Positions 27,347-32,332 of a stretch of DNA of 32,332 bases are shown piece by piece. The number at the start of each line of letters is the position of its first letter. The stretch's first letter is position 1. The stretch spans positions 1 through 32,332 of the forward strand of contig NZ_LWUD01000011.1 of NCBI RefSeq assembly GCF_001654615.1, written 5' to 3'. The notes beneath the pieces were generated by a model. That model was not told the DNA's origin and did no database searches. It saw only the letters and a program-made list of their open reading frames with translations. A program made the translations under genes and the position numbers. Origin of the DNA: Ligilactobacillus aviarius. GTDB taxonomy: Bacteria > Bacillota > Bacilli > Lactobacillales > Lactobacillaceae.

Positions 27347-27382
27347 AAAAAAGAGGTTATGGTTTTCCATGACCTCTTTTTT
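27347..27382 (+). terminator. Terminator of the atp operon
   Basis: A 16-bp stem (six A, then GAGGTTATGG with its complement, one G-T pair), a TTTT loop and a closing T-run lie 20 bases after atpC. A and T runs on both sides mean it could also stop minus-strand transcripts. Confidence 0.95.
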
Positions 27383-27480
27383 AATTGAAAGGTGAATATT
27401 AAGTTAATTTAAAAATTAATGTTATTTGATATAAAAGGGTGTATATTAATTAGGTATGCGAGATATACTTATCATTAATA

Positions 27481-27510
27481 TTGTTATCTAAAGGACAACT
27501 ATGATATTAT
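27481..27510 (+). promoter_or_regulatory. Promoter candidate for DUF1146-murA
   Basis: TTGTTA (27481-27486) and TATTAT (27505-27510) are separated by 18 bases. An overlapping perfect TATAAT at 27508-27513 lacks a good -35. Either gives a leader of about 20 bases before the DUF1146 gene. Confidence 0.5.
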
Positions 27511-27537
27511 AATTGCAAACTGAGAGGTGAGGGGTTA

Positions 27538-27768
27538 ATGAGACAAATTGGATTAAACGCGTTACTGACGATCATCAGTAACTTTACTTTTATCCTGATT
27601 ACGTTTAAAATCTTGCGCGATTTGCGGCTGGATTACTATGTCAATAAGGAACGGCAACGGACGTTTCGGCTGTTTCTTATTTTGGTTTCAACGGCCCTGG
27701 GCTTTTTAGTAAGTCAGTTTTTCCTAAACTTCATCGATAGTGTACGAAATTTAGGATATCTATTGTAA
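27538..27768 (+). CDS. DUF1146-family (YwzB-like) membrane protein
   Basis: A 76-residue protein with two membrane helices (about 8-24 and 44-66) joined by a basic loop ([19 protein letters not shown]). This pattern, and its place between the atp operon and murA, fit the DUF1146/YwzB family, whose function is unknown. The ribosome binding site is GAGAGGTGAGG. The murA start lies 13 bases after its stop and the murA ribosome binding site touches the stop codon, so the two are cotranscribed. Confidence 0.88.
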   Translation: MRQIGLNALLTIISNFTFILITFKILRDLRLDYYVNKERQRTFRLFLILVSTALGFLVSQFFLNFIDSVRNLGYLL

Positions 27769-27781
27769 TGGAGGATTAGAC

Positions 27782-29086
27782 TTGGAAAAAATTATTGTTC
27801 GCGGCGGAAACAAGTTAAATGGAACGGTTGAAATTGAAGGAGCAAAAAATGCGGTTTTGCCAATTTTAGCTGCATCGATTCTTCCAACTGAAGGCCGCAC
27901 GGTTTTACATAACGTCCCGATTTTATCAGATGTATTTACAATGAATAATGTGATCCGCTTTTTAAATGTTAAAGTTGGATTTGATGAAGATCAAAAAGAA
28001 ATTACGGTTGACTCAACCGATGAATTATCATACGAAGCACCATTCAAATATGTTTCAAAGATGCGGGCTTCAATCGTTGTTTTAGGGCCGCTTTTGGCAC
28101 GGGTTAAACATGCGAAGGTTGCAATGCCTGGGGGCTGTGCAATTGGTTCCCGGCCGATTGACTTGCATTTAAAGGGATTAGAGGCAATGGGTGCCAAGAT
28201 CATTCGCAACGATGGTTATATCGAAGCAACAACGGATGGGTTAAAGGGTGCGAACATCTATCTTGATTTCCCAAGTGTTGGGGCAACCCAAAACATTATG
28301 ATGGCTGCAACCTTAGCCAAGGGAACAACGATCATTGAAAACGTTGCTCGGGAACCTGAAATCGTTGATCTTGCCAACTTCTTAAATAAGATGGGAGCAC
28401 ACGTAACCGGTGCCGGAACAGAAACAATCAAGGTTGTTGGGGTTGATCACCTTCACGGAGTTGAACACACGGTCGTTCAAGATCGGATCGAAGCCGGAAC
28501 ATTTATGGTTGCCGCAGCAATCACCAATGGAAATGTTTTGATCAAAGATGCGGTTGAAGAACACAACAAACCATTGATTTCTAAACTTGAAGAAATGGGT
28601 GCGCAAGTAATTCGGGAAGATGATGGCATTCGCGTAATCGGACCGGAAAAACTTAAACCGGCAGACGTGAAGACAATGCCGCATCCCGGTTTCCCAACTG
28701 ATATGCAACCACAAATCAGTGTTGCTCAATTAGCGGCTGATGGGACAAGTACATTAACGGAAACGGTCTTTGAAAACCGGTTCATGCACCTTGAAGAATT
28801 GCGGCGGATGAATGCCGACTTTAAGGTTGAAGGCAATGCGGCTGTCTTGAACGGCCCAACGAACTTTAGCGGGTCTGAAGTTGCTGCAACTGACTTGCGG
28901 GCCGCTGCTGCGTTAATCCTTGCTGGGTTGATCGCAAAGGGCATCACGCAAGTAACCCATTTGGAATATCTTGATCGGGGATACTGGCACTTTAATCAAA
29001 AACTTGCTTCATTAGGTGCAGAAATCAAGCGGGTCAATGATATTACCGGAAACGAAATGAAGATCAACAGCGAAGTTAAAAATTAA
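27782..29086 (+). CDS. murA: UDP-N-acetylglucosamine 1-carboxyvinyltransferase MurA
   Basis: First committed step of peptidoglycan synthesis: transfers enolpyruvate from PEP to UDP-GlcNAc in the cytoplasm. The 434 residues match the family. Lys22 and Asn23 lie in [11 protein letters not shown]. The PEP-reactive Cys119 in [11 protein letters not shown] is present, so fosfomycin sensitivity is expected at this enzyme. The start is TTG, chosen because GGAGG lies 7 bases upstream and no ATG is near. Cotranscribed with the DUF1146 gene and followed by a terminator. Many Firmicutes have a second MurA elsewhere. Confidence 0.97.
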   Translation: MEKIIVRGGNKLNGTVEIEGAKNAVLPILAASILPTEGRTVLHNVPILSDVFTMNNVIRFLNVKVGFDEDQKEITVDSTDELSYEAPFKYVSKMRASIVVLGPLLARVKHAKVAMPGGCAIGSRPIDLHLKGLEAMGAKIIRNDGYIEATTDGLKGANIYLDFPSVGATQNIMMAATLAKGTTIIENVAREPEIVDLANFLNKMGAHVTGAGTETIKVVGVDHLHGVEHTVVQDRIEAGTFMVAAAITNGNVLIKDAVEEHNKPLISKLEEMGAQVIREDDGIRVIGPEKLKPADVKTMPHPGFPTDMQPQISVAQLAADGTSTLTETVFENRFMHLEELRRMNADFKVEGNAAVLNGPTNFSGSEVAATDLRAAAALILAGLIAKGITQVTHLEYLDRGYWHFNQKLASLGAEIKRVNDITGNEMKINSEVKN

Positions 29087-29103
29087 TCAAATTATTAAGT
29101 AAT

Positions 29104-29131
29104 AAGGGGCTGGATTTTGGAACAGTCCCTT
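29104..29131 (+). terminator. Terminator of murA
   Basis: A 9-bp stem (AAGGGGCTG with CAGTCCCTT, one G-T pair) has a 10-base loop and a T-run, 17 bases after the stop. Confidence 0.85.
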
Positions 29132-29182
29132 TTTTGGTACTAACAATTATCTTGATTTTACGTGAATTCAAAAATGATTCTA

Positions 29183-29191
29183 TGGTATAAT
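29183..29191 (+). promoter_or_regulatory. Extended -10 promoter of mbl-yidD-DUF2969-rodA
   Basis: TGGTATAAT is a perfect extended -10. The -35 at the matching distance (TGAATT, 29163-29168) is weak. The predicted leader is about 45 bases. Confidence 0.65.
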
Positions 29192-29242
29192 AATCGAGAT
29201 ATATCCTTAATTTTGAGTAATGATTATTAAAGGAGAATTGCT

Positions 29243-30238
29243 ATGGCAAAAGACATTGGGATTGACTTGGGTACAGCCAATGTGCTGATCAATATCCAAG
29301 GTGAAGGAATTGTATTAAACGAACCTTCAGTAGTAGCTGTCAATTCAAAATCAAATAAGGTTCTGGCTGTTGGATCAGAAGCATATCAAATGGTTGGCCG
29401 GACACCAGGAAGTATCCGGGCAATCCGCCCGTTAAAAGACGGAGTGATCGCAGATTTTGATATTACGGAACAAATGCTTTCATATTTCATTAAGAAGTTG
29501 AATGTGAAGGGGTTCATGTCAAAACCAAATATTATGATCTGCTGCCCAACGAATACAACGGACGTTGAACATAAGGCAATTCGCCAAGTTGCTGAAAAAA
29601 TTGGCGGCGGTCAGGTTTATTTGGAACTTGAACCAAAAGTTTCAGCTGTTGGAGCTGGCTTAGATATTTTCAAACCATTTGGGAACATGGTCATCGATAT
29701 TGGTGGGGGAACAAGTGATATTGCGTTCCTTTCATTAGGTGATATTGTTGCCAGTCGTTCATTGAAGATTGCCGGTGACCGGTTGAACATGGATATTTTA
29801 AACTTTGTAAAGAAGAAGTATAATTTACAAATTGGTGAACGGACTGCTGAAAAGGTAAAAATCGAAATCGGGACGGTTGTTCCAGGACACCGGAATGAAG
29901 AGATCGATGTTCGCGGCCGGGATACAGTTTCAGGACTGCCGCGGACAATTACCTTGAAGTCTGACGATGTCGAACCAACGTTGAATGAAACCATGATGAA
30001 CGTTGTTGAAGCGGCAAAAGATGTTTTAGGAGTAATTCCACCTGAACTTGCAGCCGATATCATCGATCATGGGATCATGATGACGGGTGGTGGTGCATTG
30101 CTTGATGGCATGGACCAATTACTGATGGATAATTTGAACATCCCGGTTAATATTTCAGATACACCATTAGATGATGTTGCTGTCGGAACGGGAATTTTGC
30201 TTGAAAAGATTCTTGGCAGCGAAAATCAAAAGAGATAA
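29243..30238 (+). CDS. mbl: MreB-family actin-like protein Mbl
   Basis: Membrane-bound actin-like filament protein that directs side-wall peptidoglycan synthesis in rod-shaped cells. The 331 residues show the actin-fold phosphate loops GIDLGTAN (about 6-13) and [13 protein letters not shown] (about 151-163), and the adenosine motif [11 protein letters not shown] near 281-291. The overall match is closer to Bacillus Mbl (the [17 protein letters not shown] start and [20 protein letters not shown] stretch) than to MreB. It heads a run with yidD, DUF2969 and rodA. RodA is the glycosyltransferase such filaments guide, which fits the pairing. The ribosome binding site is AAAGGAG. Confidence 0.94.
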   Translation: MAKDIGIDLGTANVLINIQGEGIVLNEPSVVAVNSKSNKVLAVGSEAYQMVGRTPGSIRAIRPLKDGVIADFDITEQMLSYFIKKLNVKGFMSKPNIMICCPTNTTDVEHKAIRQVAEKIGGGQVYLELEPKVSAVGAGLDIFKPFGNMVIDIGGGTSDIAFLSLGDIVASRSLKIAGDRLNMDILNFVKKKYNLQIGERTAEKVKIEIGTVVPGHRNEEIDVRGRDTVSGLPRTITLKSDDVEPTLNETMMNVVEAAKDVLGVIPPELAADIIDHGIMMTGGGALLDGMDQLLMDNLNIPVNISDTPLDDVAVGTGILLEKILGSENQKR

Positions 30239-30243
30239 TCGAA

Positions 30244-30540
30244 ATGTTTAAACGCATTTTTACGTGGATCATCCATCAATATCAACGGTTTATTTCACCG
30301 TTGTTTCCGCCAAGCTGTCGGTATTACCCGACATGTTCGAACTATGCTTTGCAGGCAATTCAAAAGTTTGGAGCATTGAAAGGCGGCTTGATGGCTGCAG
30401 CGCGAATTTTACGGTGTAATCCGTTTGTGAAGGGTGGATATGATCCCGTTCCAGATCATTTCAGCTTGCAGCGAAATGAAAGTTGGAAAGATGATCCCAA
30501 TGAAAATTTCTTTTACAATGAAGAACATTTAAATAAATAA
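30244..30540 (+). CDS. yidD: Membrane protein insertion efficiency factor YidD
   Basis: A small membrane-associated protein that helps the YidC insertase. The 98 residues have the amphipathic N-terminal helix and the conserved Cys pattern [15 protein letters not shown], then RILRCNPF and GGYDPVP. The C-terminus has an acidic tail of about 25 residues. It starts 6 bases after mbl, with only a GAGATAA-like ribosome binding site at the mbl stop, so coupled translation is likely. Its usual neighbours are rpmH, rnpA and yidC; here it lies among elongation genes, as seen in lactobacilli. Confidence 0.95.
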   Translation: MFKRIFTWIIHQYQRFISPLFPPSCRYYPTCSNYALQAIQKFGALKGGLMAAARILRCNPFVKGGYDPVPDHFSLQRNESWKDDPNENFFYNEEHLNK

Positions 30541-30558
30541 CTTTAAGGAGGTAAGCGT

Positions 30559-30777
30559 GTGTCAAAAAAAACTAAAACGATTGAATTAGTTGAAGATGAG
30601 AAGGTAATCAATGGGGTAACGGTTGCTGAATTAAAATTAGGTGAAAAGTCTTTGGGAACGGTCAAACCTGAAGATGATAAGTTTACTGCTAGTCTTCCAG
30701 ATGGTGAAAAGTTCAGTGTGAAAAGCCATTCAGAAGCAGTTAATATTTTGATCAGTCATTACCATTTACACTCATAG
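30559..30777 (+). CDS. DUF2969-family protein
   Basis: A 72-residue protein rich in Lys, Glu and Asp with predicted beta strands and no membrane segment, matching the DUF2969 family common in lactic acid bacteria. No catalytic motif is seen and the function is unknown. The start is GTG, 7 bases after AAGGAGG; a GTG two bases earlier is out of frame. Its regular place between yidD and rodA suggests a link to cell elongation, but that is inference. Confidence 0.87.
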   Translation: MSKKTKTIELVEDEKVINGVTVAELKLGEKSLGTVKPEDDKFTASLPDGEKFSVKSHSEAVNILISHYHLHS

Positions 30778-30803
30778 GATGATTACGCAAAGGAGCTTTT
30801 AAA

Positions 30804-32006
30804 TTGGGTAATACGAAAAATAACCGGCGGGTAAAAAGTAATGATGACCGGATCGACTGGGGAATCATTTTCTCAGTTCTGGTTTTAGCCGTGATCGGGA
30901 TGCTTTCGATTTACGTTGCCGTTAAGCACGATACAAGTAATGCGAGTGTAACTAAAACGTTAGTCTCACAGGCAATGTGGTATGTCTTCGGAATCATCGC
31001 GGTCGTGATCATCATGCAGTTTGACGCCGAGCAGTTATGGAAAGTGGCTCCGGTTGCTTACGGCATCGGAATCACACTGATGTTCCTGTTGCTTTTCCTG
31101 TATAGTCGTTCGTATGCGGCTCAAACAGGGGCGAAAAGCTGGTTTGCAATCGGATCATTGACTTTCCAGCCGTCTGAAGTGATGAAACCCGCGTATATTC
31201 TGATGCTGGCGCGGGTAATTGCCGAGCATAATTCCCTATATCCAGAACATACGATTGAAACGGATTGGAAGCTGCTTGGTAAAATGTTTCTCTGGACGTT
31301 GCCGATCGTTATTTTGTTAAAACTTCAAAATGACTTTGGGACAACGTTGGTTTTCTTAGCAATTTTCGGCGGAATGGTTTTAATTTCCGGAATTTCATGG
31401 CGCATCATTGTTCCAATTTTCGGGGCATTCTTCGTTATTGGGGCAATCGCAATTTACTTTGCGGTCTTCAACCGGGGAGTGCTGTTGCACTTAGGATTCC
31501 AAAACTACCAATTCCAACGGATCGATGCTTGGTTGCACCCTGAAAATAACACGACCGGTTCAAGTTACCAGTTATGGCGGAGTATTGAAGCCATTGGTTC
31601 TGGTCAGTTATTTGGAAAAGGGTTCAACGTTTCAAACGTTTACGTTCCTGTTCGGGAATCTGATATGATTTTCTCTGTTATTGGGGAAAACTTTGGCTTT
31701 ATTGGTGGATGTGTCTTGATTTTCATCTATCTGTTGTTGATTTTCCAAATGGTTCAAGTAACGTTTGAAACCCGGAATGAATTTTACGCATACATTTCAA
31801 CCGGGGTTATTATGATGATCTTATTCCACGTATTTGAAAACATTGGAATGAGTATCGGATTGCTTCCGTTAACGGGGATTCCATTACCATTTATTAGTCA
31901 AGGGGGATCTTCGTTGATTGGGAACATGATTGGGATCGGCCTGATCATGTCGATGAGGTATCACCATAAGAGTTACATGTTTAGTAATAATTCAGATTTT
32001 AATTAA
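30804..32006 (+). CDS. rodA: RodA-type SEDS peptidoglycan glycosyltransferase
   Basis: A polytopic SEDS-family protein that polymerises lipid II during cell elongation, working with a class B penicillin-binding protein. The 400 residues have about ten membrane helices. The motifs are FQPSEVMKPAYI near 119, KLQNDFGTT near 173 with the conserved Asp, PVRESDMIFSVIGENFGF near 282, and the C-terminal GIPLPFISQGGSS near 357. FtsW has similar motifs; I chose RodA because of the mbl neighbour. The start is TTG, 8 bases after AAAGGAG. An insertion sequence begins 17 bases after the stop, so its normal terminator appears disrupted. Confidence 0.93.
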   Translation: MGNTKNNRRVKSNDDRIDWGIIFSVLVLAVIGMLSIYVAVKHDTSNASVTKTLVSQAMWYVFGIIAVVIIMQFDAEQLWKVAPVAYGIGITLMFLLLFLYSRSYAAQTGAKSWFAIGSLTFQPSEVMKPAYILMLARVIAEHNSLYPEHTIETDWKLLGKMFLWTLPIVILLKLQNDFGTTLVFLAIFGGMVLISGISWRIIVPIFGAFFVIGAIAIYFAVFNRGVLLHLGFQNYQFQRIDAWLHPENNTTGSSYQLWRSIEAIGSGQLFGKGFNVSNVYVPVRESDMIFSVIGENFGFIGGCVLIFIYLLLIFQMVQVTFETRNEFYAYISTGVIMMILFHVFENIGMSIGLLPLTGIPLPFISQGGSSLIGNMIGIGLIMSMRYHHKSYMFSNNSDFN

Positions 32007-32025
32007 AGAAGGTTGCGGCTTTGTG

Positions 32026-32073
32026 AAGTGCCCTACAATTGTTAGACAAAAAACTAATGATTGTGAGGCACTT
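32026..32073 (+). terminator. Hairpin at the IS left end
   Basis: AAGTGCCCTACAAT pairs with ATTGTGAGGCACTT (14 positions, one mismatch, one G-T) around a 20-base loop, followed by a short T-run. Such end hairpins shield IS elements from outside transcription. It could also stop rodA transcripts, and it overlaps the transposase start region. Confidence 0.6.
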
Positions 32074-32078
32074 TTTGT

Positions 32079-32332
32079 ATGGTTAAATATAAACCTGAAT
32101 TAAAGGCGCAGATTGTTCATGAATATCTTTCAACTGCACAGAGTATCAATGATTTAAGTGAGAAATATCATATTGGAGAAAGTCAAATATCTAGATGGGT
32201 TCAAAGATACCGGTTAAATGGTCCTGATGCTCTCAAACCACGGCGGCATAAACGGAATTTTACTGCTGATTTCAAATTAAGTGTGATAAACTATTACCAA
32301 ACTCACGAGGATTCAATGGCTGAAGTAGCGGC
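32079..32332 (+). CDS. IS3-family transposase OrfA, N-terminal part
   Basis: The first 84 codons of a transposase subunit, running off the window edge with no stop. It begins MVKYKPELKAQIVHEYLS and holds a first helix-turn-helix (DLSEKYHIGESQISRWVQRYRLNG, about 26-49). A basic linker (KPRRHKRNF) leads to a second helix-turn-helix start near residue 65. This double HTH is typical of OrfA in the IS150 group of IS3 elements. OrfA binds the IS ends, and the catalytic OrfB is usually made by a -1 frameshift. GAGG lies about 10 bases before the ATG. Confidence 0.85.
   Translation, partial: MVKYKPELKAQIVHEYLSTAQSINDLSEKYHIGESQISRWVQRYRLNGPDALKPRRHKRNFTADFKLSVINYYQTHEDSMAEVA

Larger units (their letters stand above)
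32024..32332 (+). mobile_element. IS3-family insertion sequence, left end (cut by window)
   Basis: The left terminal inverted repeat starts about TGAAGTGCCCTACAATTG, with the TG end usual for IS3 elements. It is followed 55 bases later by an OrfA transposase start. The right end, OrfB and the target duplication lie beyond the window. Confidence 0.8.

Overview
The window reads as chromosomal DNA of a low-to-moderate GC lactic acid bacterium of the family Lactobacillaceae. This rests on gene content and order (tdk-prfA-prmC-sua5-upp-atpBEFHAGDC-DUF1146-murA-mbl-yidD-DUF2969-rodA), the MurT/GatD pair, Firmicute-style GGAGG ribosome binding sites, several TTG/GTG starts, and family proteins common in lactobacilli (DUF1659, DUF2922, DUF2969, DUF805). 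Arginine is written mostly as CGG in the core genes. I do not assign a genus.

Layout. (1) 1-2440: glmM (UDP-GlcNAc precursor synthesis), then a B3/4-domain protein, each closed by a terminator. (2) 2441-4860: four small membrane-protein genes on one strand between two terminators. Two share a duplicated N-terminal module and two carry DUF805. The last two genes are visibly AT-richer than their surroundings. (3) 4860-6994: a ComK-like regulator transcribed away from a sigma-70-like factor, followed by DUF1659 and DUF2922 proteins. This looks like a competence-type regulatory locus. (4) 7134-12324: a TetR-controlled operon with a double palindromic operator, a heterodimeric ABC exporter and a lipoprotein. 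It ends in a two-way terminator shared with the converging murT-gatD pair. (5) 12323-16137, minus strand: adenine deaminase, then MurT-GatD (lipid II amidation). (6) 16354-20588: tdk, prfA, prmC, sua5 and upp, covering nucleotide salvage and translation. (7) 20589-27382: the complete eight-gene F1Fo ATP synthase operon with its own promoter and terminator. (8) 27481-32006: DUF1146-murA, then mbl-yidD-DUF2969-rodA, for cell-wall synthesis and elongation. (9) 32024-32332: the left end of an IS3-family insertion sequence, cut by the window edge, 17 bases past the rodA stop.

Most of the window is conserved housekeeping DNA. Cell-envelope building is the main theme (GlmM, MurA, MurT/GatD, Mbl, RodA, YidD). 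The parts that may hold something less described are the DUF805 membrane cluster, the ComK-like/sigma/DUF1659/DUF2922 locus with its unusual sigma start region and inverted repeats, a possible short leader ORF before atpB, and the IS that seems to have landed in the rodA terminator. I saw no rRNA, tRNA, CRISPR array or phage genes. No gene-free stretch exceeds 300 bases; the longest is the 298-base atp leader region.
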